A DNA stretch of 33,703 nucleotides, taken from the NCBI GenBank assembly GCA_905480145.1, contig CAJQPA010000063.1:1-33703 (forward strand), in the 5' to 3' direction. Source of the stretch: an uncultured Flavobacteriales bacterium (GTDB lineage Bacteria > Bacteroidota > Bacteroidia > Flavobacteriales_D > Crocinitomicaceae). Under the pieces are notes generated by a model that worked only from the letters and a program-made list of their open reading frames with translations, was not told the origin of the DNA and ran no database searches. Positions 9,163 through 20,100 of the stretch are shown piece after piece. How positions within the stretch are numbered: position 1 is the first letter of the stretch; the number at the start of each line of letters is the position of its first letter. The translations under genes and the position numbers were made by a program.

Positions 9163-11055
9163 ATGAAAAAATTTTTACTTCCAGCGGTTGCTGTAATATT
9201 TGGAGCCAGTTCTTTGAACGCTCAAATATTTAGTGAATCGTTTGACACAGAAATTCCGACAACATGGACAATTATTGATGTCGATGGGCTTGCTTCTACA
9301 TCAGCTCAAGCTGAATGGGCGAGTTGGGCATGGAATGAAGGAGCGGGTGATGCATCTAGTTCTTCTTGGTATGACAATAATTTCACAGGGCCAACAAATG
9401 ATTGGTTGATCACTCCAGGAATAGCAATTCCTGCGACAGGTGCTTTTCAGGTAGAATTTGACGCCTCTTCCCATGAGGCAAATTACCTAGAAGAGTATGA
9501 GTTATTATATTCGACTACTGGTAACACAGTTGCAGATTTTACGGAAGCTGCTTTATTGTCAGTTGTTGACGAGGCTGAAGCTGGAACGAATCGTAAAGTA
9601 GTTCTTCCGGTTGCTGCAAATGGTCAAACGGTATACATTGCTATTCATCACACTTCAGATGATGAAAGTATGTTGCACATTGATAATTTTCTAGTAAAAG
9701 AATTATTAGCAGATGATATTCAAATGGTATCTCTTTCAATGAATAGTACAATTGTTGCCGGAAATATTAACGTAACTGGTACAGTTAAAAATAATGGTGC
9801 TAATACTATTTCTAGTTTTGAATTGTCTTATGACGCTGGAGCGGGTGCAGTTAGTGAAACTGTAACGCAAACAATCAATTCAGGAGCTACTTATAACTTT
9901 TCTCACAGTGTTCCTTTAGCCGTTGCAACTGGACCAATAGTGAATCTTGATGTTTGTGCTACGATGGCTGCTGACTTAGACAATAACAACGACTGCTTAT
10001 CAACAACTGTTTCTGCGGTTTCCTCAATTGTTCAAAAAGTAACGGTTGGTGAAGAAAGAACAGGAGAGTGGTGTGGATGGTGTCCTCGTGGTACTGTTGC
10101 TTTAGCCGAAATGGGAATTTCTAATCCTAATGATTTTATTGGTATAGCAGTTCATAATGGTGATCAAATGGCGGTTAGTGCATATGATAATGGTATAGAT
10201 GCTTTTATACCACCTTCTTTTCCAGGTGGTGGAGTTGATAGAATGGTAGAAGGTGATCCAGGTACTTTTTCTTCAATGCATGCATCTAGAGCGGGTGAAA
10301 TTCCTCCGGCTTCGATAGATGTTGTTTCTTCTACAGATGGAAATACTGTTACAGTTGTTGTGACTTCTAATTTTGTAGGTGGTTTGAATGGTGACTATCG
10401 ATTGGCTGCTGTTCTTTTACAAGATGGTATTAATGGTCTAGGTCAAACAAATTATTATAATGATGGTGCTTCGGGACCAATGCAAAACCCTAATGCAGGC
10501 TCAATGCCTAATTTTAACTGGGTTGGAGCAGGAGCAACTGTTTCACCAGTGATTCACGATCATGTAGCGGTAGCTTTGGGTGATAATCAAATTAATGGTG
10601 CAGCAGGTTCTTTGCCAACTATAGTAAATGATGGTGATGTTGAAACGCATACATACACATTTACACAGAATGCTTCATGGGTTATTGGTAATATGCATGC
10701 AGTGGGTATGTTGGTGAACGGGTCTACAGGAGAAATCTTGAACGCGGGAAAATCGGCTATTACAGGTACAGAAAGTTTAAGCGAAAATTTTGCGAACAAC
10801 TTTAGTATTTCAGCTATGCCAAACCCGACAAATGGTGTTGCAAACATAGTTGTTGATTTAGCAGTTGCTGCTGAAATGAACATGGTTATTGTTGATGTAT
10901 TAGGTAATGAAGTTTATAACTATGGTAACACAACTTTAGAAGCTGGTGTGCACACTACAAAAATTGATTTAACGAACAATGCTGAAGGTATTTACTTTGC
11001 AAAGGTAAACCTTAACGGTGCGGTTAAAACAGTTAAAATTAACGTTGTTAAGTAA
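9163..11055 (+). CDS. T9SS-exported protein with cleaved-adhesin-like and Omp28/thioredoxin-like domains
   Basis: This 630-residue surface or secreted protein has a signal peptide at residues 1-20 (MKKFLLPAVAVIFGASSLNA). Next comes a beta-sandwich resembling the cleaved adhesin domain (SESFDTEIPTTWTI, then TNDWLITPGIAI and HIDNFLVKE). A CARDB-like beta segment follows at about residues 185-290. Then comes an Omp28-type region with TGEWCGWCP, whose C304 and C307 form a thioredoxin-like CxxC. The C-terminal ~80 residues are a T9SS sorting domain starting at AMPNPTNGV. The frame extends upstream to 9091, but the ATG at 9163 gives the signal peptide and lies beyond the hemD hairpin. The role is probably surface binding or redox-linked folding; it is not proved. 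It stands alone between two terminators. Confidence 0.88.
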   Translation: MKKFLLPAVAVIFGASSLNAQIFSESFDTEIPTTWTIIDVDGLASTSAQAEWASWAWNEGAGDASSSSWYDNNFTGPTNDWLITPGIAIPATGAFQVEFDASSHEANYLEEYELLYSTTGNTVADFTEAALLSVVDEAEAGTNRKVVLPVAANGQTVYIAIHHTSDDESMLHIDNFLVKELLADDIQMVSLSMNSTIVAGNINVTGTVKNNGANTISSFELSYDAGAGAVSETVTQTINSGATYNFSHSVPLAVATGPIVNLDVCATMAADLDNNNDCLSTTVSAVSSIVQKVTVGEERTGEWCGWCPRGTVALAEMGISNPNDFIGIAVHNGDQMAVSAYDNGIDAFIPPSFPGGGVDRMVEGDPGTFSSMHASRAGEIPPASIDVVSSTDGNTVTVVVTSNFVGGLNGDYRLAAVLLQDGINGLGQTNYYNDGASGPMQNPNAGSMPNFNWVGAGATVSPVIHDHVAVALGDNQINGAAGSLPTIVNDGDVETHTYTFTQNASWVIGNMHAVGMLVNGSTGEILNAGKSAITGTESLSENFANNFSISAMPNPTNGVANIVVDLAVAAEMNMVIVDVLGNEVYNYGNTTLEAGVHTTKIDLTNNAEGIYFAKVNLNGAVKTVKINVVK

Positions 11056-11077
11056 TTATTAATAGCTTTTTATATTG

Positions 11078-11109
11078 AACCCGATGCATTATTTGCATCG
11101 GGTTTTTTT
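11078..11109 (+). terminator. Rho-independent terminator after the Omp28-like cargo gene
   Basis: A perfect 11-bp stem (AACCCGATGCA at 11078-11088 with TGCATCGGGTT at 11094-11104) has a 5-base loop. A T run continues to 11109. Confidence 0.9.
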
Positions 11110-11225
11110 ATTTAAAATTCTCTGTTGTTTTTAAAAAAAAGGGACCAGACAGAAAAGATTCTTAGACCATGTAGAGAAATAGTCTAAATGACTTTTGAGA
11201 ATTCCATAATGAAACTTTTTTTCAT

Positions 11226-11257
11226 AAAAAGCGAATCATTCATTTGATTGGCTTTTT
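11226..11257 (+). other. Terminator-like hairpin in the maeB upstream region
   Basis: AAAAAGC (11226-11232) pairs with GCTTTTT (11251-11257). Inside it, AATCA (11234-11238) pairs with TGATT (11245-11249), leaving one G-G mismatch and a six-base loop. The T run makes it terminator-like, yet it lies about 63 bases before maeB and after a proper terminator at 11078. A smaller inverted repeat, TTAGAC / GTCTAA, lies upstream at 11162-11187. The 265-base gap holds no convincing protein gene. A leader attenuator or the end of a small RNA are the two readings. Confidence 0.4.
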
Positions 11258-11320
11258 GCGTTGAAAAACATCCTGCGTTCATTGTTTTTAGTATCTTTAT
11301 TGGCTTCAAATTATCACCAA

Positions 11321-13585
11321 ATGGCAAAAATTAGAAAACAAGACGCTTTAGACTATCATTCGTCAGGGAAACCCGGTAAAATTGAGGTCGTGCCAACGAA
11401 GCCATACGCATCTCAAAGAGATCTGTCATTGGCTTATTCTCCTGGAGTAGCGGAGCCTTGCCTTAAAATAGCAGAATCAAAAGATGATGTATATAAATAC
11501 ACGAGTAAAGGAAATCTGGTTGCGGTAATTTCTAACGGAACAGCTGTTTTAGGTTTAGGAAATATTGGCCCTGAAGCTTCAAAACCAGTAATGGAAGGAA
11601 AAGGACTTTTGTTTAAAATATTCGCGGATATCGATGTTTTTGACATTGAAGTCGATGCTAAAGATCCTGAATTATTTATTCAAACCGTAAAGGCAATTGC
11701 ACCAACATTTGGAGGGATTAACTTAGAAGATATTAAGGCACCTGAAGCATTTGAAATCGAACGACGACTTAAGGAAGAGCTTGATATACCTGTGATGCAC
11801 GACGACCAGCATGGAACGGCAATAATTTCTTCTGCAGGTTTACTGAATGCCTTAGAGTTGGCTAACAAAAAATTTGAAGATGTAAGAATCGTATTTTCAG
11901 GAGCTGGAGCAGCTGCTCAGTCTTGTGCTCAATTATATTGTTCTCTAGGAGCGAAAGTTGAAAATATTTTAATGTATGATTCAAAAGGCCTCATATATAA
12001 AGGGAGAACGGATTTAGATTCTAGCAAACAAAAGTTTGCTTCTTTGGATGAAAATATTGCTTTTGAAGACTCTTTTGAAGGTACAGATGTATTCATAGGA
12101 CTCTCTAAAGGTGGGATTGTTTCGAAAGAAATGGTCCGAAAAATGAACAATGATCCAATTGTATTTGCATTGGCAAATCCAGACCCGGAAATAGGATATA
12201 ATGAAGCGATGAGTTCAAGAGATGATATAATCATGGCTACTGGACGTTCGGATCATCCTAACCAAGTTAATAATGTTATTGGATTTCCATTTATTTTCCG
12301 TGGAGCAATTGATGTTAGAGCAACAACAATCAATGAAGAAATGAAACTGGCTGCTGTTCGTGCTATTGCATCTTTGGCCAAGGAATCTGTACCAGAAGAA
12401 GTAATTGAGGCATATGGAGAAAAGAATATTTATTTCGGTAAAGAACAATTTATTCCAAAACCAATTGACCCTCGACTGATTTATTATGTAGCACCAGCAG
12501 TTGCAAGAGCAGCAATGGAGTCAGGTGTTGCTAAAGAACCAATTCAGGATTGGGATGCATATGAAGCAATTTTAAAAAATCGACTAGGATTAGACAACAA
12601 GTTGATTAATAATATAACTGAAAAAGCACAGCGTTCTCCTAAAAGAGTGGTGTTTGCAGAAGCTGACAACCTTAATATTCTTAAAGCAGCTCAAACTTCT
12701 ATGGAAGAAGGTGTTGCGATTCCAATTTTATTGGGTCGAGAAACAAAAATTAGAGCACTCATCGAAGAATTTAATATAGAACTTGAAGGTGTCTTGATTG
12801 TTGACCCTAAATGTGAGGAAGAAAGACCGAGAAGAAAAGCATACGGGCTTGAATTCTTTGAAAGAAGACAACGAAAAGGAATGACAGAATTTGAGGCTGT
12901 TCAGGTAATGCGTGAGCGAAATCATTTTGGATCAATGATGGTTGAAATGGGGGATGCTGATGCGATGGTTTCTGGAATTACAAGAAACTATAGAGATGTT
13001 ATTCGCCCGGCTATTCAAGTTGTTGGGTTGCAAAAGGGAGTTACAAAAATTGCTGGTATGTATATTTTGAATACCAAAAGAGGACCTTTATTTTTGGCAG
13101 ATACTACAATTAATTTAAATCCAACAGCTGAAGATTTAGCAGAAATCACTTCAAATGTTGCTAAGACCATAAGAAAATTCAAAGTGACCCCAAGAGTTGC
13201 ACTCTTGAGTTATTCTAACTTTGGTTCTTCTATTGGAGAAGATGCTAAAAAGATGTCGAAGGCTGTAAAATTGATTAAAGAAAATGATCCTAATTTAATT
13301 GTTGACGGCGAAGTTCAAGCAAATTTTGCTTTGAATAATGAACTAATGAATGAGCAGTTTTCATTTTCCGAATTGGCAAATAAGAAAGTAAATACATTAA
13401 TTTTTCCGAATCTTTCATCAGGTAACATTGCTTACAAGTTATTGCAAGAAATGACTGATGGAGATGCTATTGGTCCAATTGTCGTTGGTTTGCGTAAATC
13501 AATCCATGTGCTTCAATTAGGCGCCTCGGTACGTGAAATAATAAACATGGTGAAAATTGCGGTAGTTGACTCCCAAAACAAATAG
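11321..13585 (+). CDS. maeB: NADP-dependent malic enzyme, MaeB type (malic enzyme + phosphotransacetylase-like domain)
   Basis: MaeB converts malate to pyruvate and CO2 with NADPH production. The protein has 754 residues, as usual for MaeB. The N-terminal ~430 residues hold the malic enzyme domain, with [10 protein letters not shown] (Y39), [17 protein letters not shown] (catalytic Lys and acidic cluster) and a metal-binding MHDDQHGTA with D161-D162. The NADP-binding part has [15 protein letters not shown]. From about residue 430 comes the phosphotransacetylase-like domain ([17 protein letters not shown], then [14 protein letters not shown]), thought to be regulatory. The frame extends upstream to a TTG at 11261 with a hydrophobic stretch. 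The ATG at 11321 ([13 protein letters not shown]) is the family start and suits a cytosolic enzyme. It is first in a cluster with ruvA and sprA; ruvA begins 3 bases after its stop. Confidence 0.95.
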   Translation: MAKIRKQDALDYHSSGKPGKIEVVPTKPYASQRDLSLAYSPGVAEPCLKIAESKDDVYKYTSKGNLVAVISNGTAVLGLGNIGPEASKPVMEGKGLLFKIFADIDVFDIEVDAKDPELFIQTVKAIAPTFGGINLEDIKAPEAFEIERRLKEELDIPVMHDDQHGTAIISSAGLLNALELANKKFEDVRIVFSGAGAAAQSCAQLYCSLGAKVENILMYDSKGLIYKGRTDLDSSKQKFASLDENIAFEDSFEGTDVFIGLSKGGIVSKEMVRKMNNDPIVFALANPDPEIGYNEAMSSRDDIIMATGRSDHPNQVNNVIGFPFIFRGAIDVRATTINEEMKLAAVRAIASLAKESVPEEVIEAYGEKNIYFGKEQFIPKPIDPRLIYYVAPAVARAAMESGVAKEPIQDWDAYEAILKNRLGLDNKLINNITEKAQRSPKRVVFAEADNLNILKAAQTSMEEGVAIPILLGRETKIRALIEEFNIELEGVLIVDPKCEEERPRRKAYGLEFFERRQRKGMTEFEAVQVMRERNHFGSMMVEMGDADAMVSGITRNYRDVIRPAIQVVGLQKGVTKIAGMYILNTKRGPLFLADTTINLNPTAEDLAEITSNVAKTIRKFKVTPRVALLSYSNFGSSIGEDAKKMSKAVKLIKENDPNLIVDGEVQANFALNNELMNEQFSFSELANKKVNTLIFPNLSSGNIAYKLLQEMTDGDAIGPIVVGLRKSIHVLQLGASVREIINMVKIAVVDSQNK

Positions 13586-13588
13586 ATT

Positions 13589-14164
13589 ATGATAGCGCAG
13601 CTGAACGGTAAACTTATTGAGAAGAATCCAACAGATTTAATTGTGGATTGCGGAGGTGTTGGTTATGAATTGAAAATTTCATTGAATACATTCAGTTCTA
13701 TTAGTTCTGATGAAAACATTACAATTTTCACAAAATTAATAGTGAGAGAAGATGCGCAAATTTTATATGGATTTGCTGATAAGGTGGAGAGAGAAATGTT
13801 CAATCATTTGATTTCAGTTTCAGGAATAGGACCCAATACAGCAATGATTATGCTTTCATCTTTAGTGCCTGGAGAAATAGCATCAGCGATTACAAATGAA
13901 GATGTGAAAACCATTCAAGGCGTAAAGGGTATCGGAGCTAAAACGGCCCAAAGAGTTATCATCGATTTAAAAGACAAAATGTTAAAAATGTCCTTTTCAA
14001 GCGAAAATATGTTCAATGCGAACAATACGAATCAATTTGATGCGTTAACTGCATTAGCTTCCTTAGGTTTTGATAAAAAAGCGGCTGAAAAAGCAGTGGA
14101 CAAAGTATCTACTGGTGAAGAATCTGTTGAGGTATTGATTAAAGAAGCGTTGAAAATTTTATAG
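13589..14164 (+). CDS. ruvA: Holliday junction branch migration complex subunit RuvA
   Basis: RuvA binds four-way junctions as a tetramer and loads the RuvB motor on them. The protein has 191 residues, the usual length. Domain I is an OB fold starting MIAQLNGKLIEK with DCGGVGYEL. Domain II has two helix-hairpin-helix motifs, SVSGIGPNTAMIMLSSL and VKGIGAKTAQRVIIDLKDKM. A flexible linker leads to the RuvB-binding domain III (ALTALASLGFDKKAAEKAV). The gene lies 3 bases after maeB, and one base separates its stop from the sprA start, so all three are probably translated from one message. Confidence 0.97.
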   Translation: MIAQLNGKLIEKNPTDLIVDCGGVGYELKISLNTFSSISSDENITIFTKLIVREDAQILYGFADKVEREMFNHLISVSGIGPNTAMIMLSSLVPGEIASAITNEDVKTIQGVKGIGAKTAQRVIIDLKDKMLKMSFSSENMFNANNTNQFDALTALASLGFDKKAAEKAVDKVSTGEESVEVLIKEALKIL

Positions 14165-14165
14165 T

Positions 14166-17100
14166 TTGAAAACACTTAGATTACTACATACGAAAGCCCT
14201 ATTTACCCTATTGTTATTCCTTTCAGGAGTTTTATATGGTCAAGGAGATACGCTGAGATACCCAATCAATAACAATGTTGACCCTACGCAATCTACTGAA
14301 CAAAGCTTTGATTTAGGTGATCCATCCTCCGTAAATCAGACAATTGTTTATGATCCGATAACGGGAACTTATATTTTTAAGGAAACAATCGGCGCAAGAG
14401 AAATGTATTTCAGAAATCCTTCGATGATGACGTTGGAGGAGTACCTGGATTACGAGCGTAAAAAAACGATGCAGGACAATTGGAAGGAGAAAATTGATCA
14501 GCAAACACAGGCAAATCAGCCGCTTGAATTCCCAATAAAAATACCGAGTAAATTATTTGAAAACTTTTTCGGATCTGATCAAATTACAATACGTCCACAA
14601 GGTAGTATTGAGCTTTCATTTGGGGTGAATTCTTCGCGTTATGACAATCCGCTCATTCCAGAAAAACAACGAAAAATTACTCGGTTTGATTTTGATCAGC
14701 AAATTAATTTGAACTTGGTTGGACAGATTGGAACGAAGCTAAAGCTTGGTGTTAGCTATAATACACAAGCTGCATTTGATTTTGATAATGTTTCAAAGTT
14801 AGAATACAACGGAAACGAAGATCAAATCATGCAAAAGATTGCTTTGGGTAATGTGTCTATGGAGTTGCCAACATCCTTAATTCAAGGGTCTCAGACACTT
14901 TTTGGGGTGGCAACACAAATGAGATTTGGAAAAACAACAGTTGATTTAATCGCAGCTTCTTCAAAAGGTAAAAGAAAGGAAATTAATATTACTGGAAAAG
15001 CACAGGTTCAGGAATTTGAGTTGGGTGCAGATAATTACGAGGCAAACAGACATTATTTTGTGAACATGTATCATAGAGATCATTATGATGATGGAATGTC
15101 AACTTTGCCTATTGTTAATTCTACCATAAATATTACCCGTATGGAGGTTTGGTTAACGAACAAAACAAACAATACGGAGAACACAAGAAACATTGTTGCC
15201 TTCACTGATTTAGGAGAAGGTAATTCCTCAAATGTTCAAGGTGATCCAGGATCATTTTCTGGTGAATTACCTCAAAACTCGGCAAACGGACTTTATTCAT
15301 TTGCTTCCACGCATCCTGCCGTTAGGTCATTTTCTAATGCTGTAGCTGGTTTGTCTGCGCAAGTAGCATCCCCCGGACCTTTTCAGCAAGCTATTGACTA
15401 TGAAAAAGTAGAAAACGCAAGGAAATTAACAGAACAAGAGTTTACATATAACGCACAACTCGGTTTTATCTCATTGAATTTACCGCTAAATAATGATGAG
15501 GTTTTGGCTGTATCGTATGAATATACTTATAGAGGTGATACGTATCAGGTGGGTGAATTTTCGACAGATGGTGTCGCTGGACAAGATGCATTGATTCTTA
15601 AACTTCTAAAGCCAACAATTACGAGTCCAAGCAATAAACTGTGGGATTTAATGATGAAAAACGTCTATTCTATTGGTGCATATCAAGTTGATCAAGAAGG
15701 ATTCAGATTAGACTTATTGTATAATAACCCAGCTACCTCGGTTCAATTACCATTTTTCCCAGCGGATAATTTAGGAAATAATATTGCAGGAATCGATGAT
15801 AAACAGTTAGTTACGTTGCTAGAAATGGATAAAATTAATCAGAATAATCAACCGTTCTCTGATGGTGTTTTTGATTTTGTTCCAATTCAATTTAATGGAA
15901 GCCGCGCAGAAAATGGTGGAACCATAAATACACGAAATGGCCGTGTATACTTTTCAACGGTTGAGCCTTTTGGTAAAACCTTGTCAGACAAATTATTGGC
16001 AGCGAATGTTTCTCCAACAATTGTTGATCAAGTTGCATTTGTTGAGTTATATGATTCTACAAAAACAGCTGCCCAACAGATTCCAAGTAAGAATAGATTT
16101 AGTTTTAAAGGTGAATACAAATCATCCATTAGTTCTGACATTCCTTTAAATGCATTGAACGTTCCTGAAGGAGCTGTATCAGTGACTGCCGGGGGAATAA
16201 AGTTAACAGAAGGACAGGATTATACAGTAGATTACAATTTAGGACGTGTAAAGATTTTAAACACCGGGGTTTTGGAGTCGAATACACCAATTAAAATTTC
16301 TGTTGAGAGTAATTCTGTATTTGGTTTTCAATCAAAATCATTACTCGGGGCAAGGGTTGCGCATCGTTTTGGTGATCGTTTAAATATTGGAGCTACATGG
16401 ATGAGAATGATGGAACGACCGGTCACTCAAAAAGTGGATATTGGAAGCGAACCATTTAAAAACAATATAATTGGATTAGATTTTCAGTATAAAACTGACG
16501 TTCCTTTCTTGACAAAATTGGTAGATTACCTTCCAATAATTTCAACAAAAGAAAAGTCAACACTGTCTTTTACCGGAGAATTTGCGCATTTAATCCCTGG
16601 CCAACCTAAAGCGATTAACAAAGATGGAACTTCTTATATCGATGATTTTGAAGGGTCACAATCGACAATTGATTTAAAATCTATCAGTTCGTGGCGTTTG
16701 GCTTCAATTCCTCATGGACAACCTGATTTATTCCCGGAAGCTTCTAATTCAGATTTGTCTGCAGGCTATAAGCGATCGAAATTAGCTTGGTATGTTATTG
16801 ATCCACTTTTTTACCAAAGTAATAATTTGACTCCTCAGCATATTGTGAATAATCCAGCGCAGTTAGCTGATAGTAGAATGCGCTCTATTGATCAAAAAGA
16901 TATTTGGCCAAATTTTGACCCTCAGTATGGCTCTATTTCAAATGTAAATGTTCTAAATCTTGCTTATTATCCGAAAGAAAGGGGGATGTATAATTATGAT
17001 ATAAATAATGTTGATGCCGATGGAAATTGGTTAAACCCTGAAGATCGATGGGGTGGTATAATGCGTGCTTTAACGACTAACGATTTTGAACAAACAAACA

Positions 17101-20100
17101 TTGAATACATTCAGTTTTGGATGTTAGATCCTTTTCATGCTGATGCTGAAATTCTAGATCCAAACTCAACTCACAACGGAGGAGATTTGTATTTTAATTT
17201 AGGGAATATATCAGAAGATATTCTTCCAGATTCTAGAAAGAGTTTCGAACATGGTTTGTCTCCAACGGTTACTTCTATTGTGGACAATGTTGACACCACA
17301 GTTTGGGCAAGAGTTTCAACACAACAAGTTGTTGTTGACGCATTTGATAATGACCCATCTGCTCGTGCAAATCAAGATATTGGATTGGATGGGTGGAATA
17401 GTGCTGATGAAAATATCCAATATTCAGATTATATTTCTTGGGTTAATAACAATGCTACGTTATCTGCAGATGCTAAAGCAAAAATGATTGCTGATCCGTC
17501 AACGGATGATTACAACTATTTCAGAGATGATGATTATGATGTAGCACAATTAAACATTCTTGAGCGCTATAAAAAGTACAATGGAATGGAAGGTAATTCG
17601 CCAACAACTGAAATGTCGGATAATCTAAATAATGACAAGTACCCAACTACTAATACTAACTCTCCTGATATTGAAGATATCAACCAGGATAATAATTTGT
17701 CAGAATCTGAAGCGTATTTTCAATACAAAGTAAGCTTAAGACCGAGTGATATGGTTGTTGGCAAGAATTTTATCACAAGTATTCAAACCTACGATAAAGG
17801 CAATGGAGATGTTGAGAAATGGTGTCAGTTTAAAATTCCAATTAGAGATTATGAAAAGAAAGTAAATGGAATTACTGATTTTAGATCCATCCGTTTCATG
17901 AGAATGTTCATGAAAGACTTTGATGAAGAGGTTGTGTTAAGATTTGCTAGGCTTGAATTTATTCGTGGAGAATGGAGACGATATTTTGATGATTTAGTGG
18001 AAGATGGGGAAGGTATTCAGGTGGACCCTAATTTGACAACGTTTAACGTTGGTGCTGTTAATATTCAAGAGAATAACGATAAAGAACCAGTGAACTATGT
18101 TGTTCCTCCTGGAATTGATCAAGAAGTTGATCCATCGCAAACTTTTCAGCGTCTATTAAACGAGCAGTCTTTGAGTCTTGAAATTTGTGATTTACAGGAT
18201 GGAGATGCTAGAGCCGCCTATAAAAATGTTCAATTTGATGTACGAACATATAAGAAATTAAAAATGTTCGTGCATGCGGAGGAAAGCGACCCTTCAAAAC
18301 CATTGAATGATGATGATGTAACAATGTTTATTCGATTAGGGACGGATTTTACTGATAATTATTACGAATATGAACTACCATTAAAAGTGACGAATACGAG
18401 TGGTACAAGTAATTTATCAGACACTGAAGTATGGCCTGATGGAAATTTTGTAGAAATTATTTTTGCCGATTTATTAAACTTAAAGAAAAAGAGAAATGAA
18501 TTAATTAATGGTGGATCAAGTGCGGTTTCCTATATCATCCCTTATTCTTCAGTAGATCCAAAAAATGGAGAAAGAATTTTAAGAGTTAAAGGTAGCCCTA
18601 ACTTACAGGGTTTGAAAACAATGATGATTGGTGTAAGAAACCCACACAAAGACTCACATGTTTTGGACAGTTGGGGAGACGACGGCCAATCGAAATGTAC
18701 TGAGGTTTGGGTAAATGAATTACGATTAACCGACTTTGTTAGTGAGGGTGGTTCAGCTGCAGTTGCCCAAATGCAAGTTCAATTTGCTGATTTTGCTAAC
18801 CTGAACATGTCAGGAAATTATTCTGGTGTCAATTGGGGATCTGTAGAAAGCCGTGTTCAGGAACGTCAGCGTGATGAGCGCATTGGGTTTGATTTGAATA
18901 GTAATATTCAGTTGGGACAATTCTTTGGTAAGCGTGCAAAAGTATCATTGCCATTTTTCTATGCTTATTCTTTGGGAATAATAAATCCAGAATACGATCC
19001 TTTTAATCCAGATGTTCGATTGAATGAATACTCGGATCCTTCAGTGAGAAGAGAGAGGTCTCGCTTAGGGCAAGACTTTACGGAAAGAAAATCGTACAAC
19101 TTTACTAATGTGCGGAAAGAAAGTAAAGCAGGAGCTAAACCAAGAGTATGGAGAATTTCGAACTGGTCAGCTAACTATTCATATTCAGAGAATTTGAATC
19201 GCGATTTTAATACGAATTACGACAGAACAAAAACATGGAATGGAGGTCTGAATTATAACTATTCGTTCTCTTCAAAGCCATTCATGCCATTTAAGAAGTC
19301 AAAAGTGTTGAGAAAGTCAAAATGGTTTGCACTAATTAAAGATGCAAATATTTTCTTAAAGCCAAAAAACATTTCATTCAGTAGTGATGCCTTAAGGAGT
19401 TATAATGAGCGTCAAGTAAGAAATAATATAGTTCCAGATTATGAATTCCAACCTGTTTATGTCAAGCGATTTAACTGGAACAGAACTTATGGATTAGCAT
19501 ACGACATAACTAAAAAGCTAAAGTTTAAATTTGGCGCAAACAATAGATCTATTTTTGAAGAAGGTGATGGTGGAGTTGACCGAAAATTGAATCCTCAGGG
19601 TTATCAATCATTTAAAGATTCTGTTGCTTCTCAAATAGGAACATTTGGTAAAACAATGGATTACACGCACAATTATAGTTTGACATATACGCTACCATTC
19701 GATAAATTGCCAATTACAGATTGGATGACTGGAAATATTAAATATTCATCAACTTATAATTGGCAGCGAGCACCATTAGCGCAAAGACAATTTGGGAACA
19801 CAATTCAAAATAGTCGAAATGTGAACATGACTGGTCAAATGAACTTTACAAACCTTTATAATAAGGTGCCTTTCTTGAAGAAAGTTAATTCTGGGGGAAG
19901 AAAAAGTGGTCGACGACCTACAATCAGTTCAAGGCCAAATGTTTCAGATGGTAAAAAAACATCACCAAAAGAAGAAGAAGGAACATACGTACCAAAAATA
20001 TTAGAGCCAGAGAAACCAATTGATTCGATGACTCCAAAAGAACTCAAAAAGTGGGAGAGGAAATTAGAACGTTTTAACAAGAAAGAAAAGAGAAAAGTTG

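Noticed and set aside
11261-11320. A TTG start that would give the malic enzyme a hydrophobic N-terminal leader
   Set aside because: MaeB is cytosolic, and the ATG at 11321 gives the conserved family N-terminus. The extra residues overlap a region with hairpin structure and are better read as leader.
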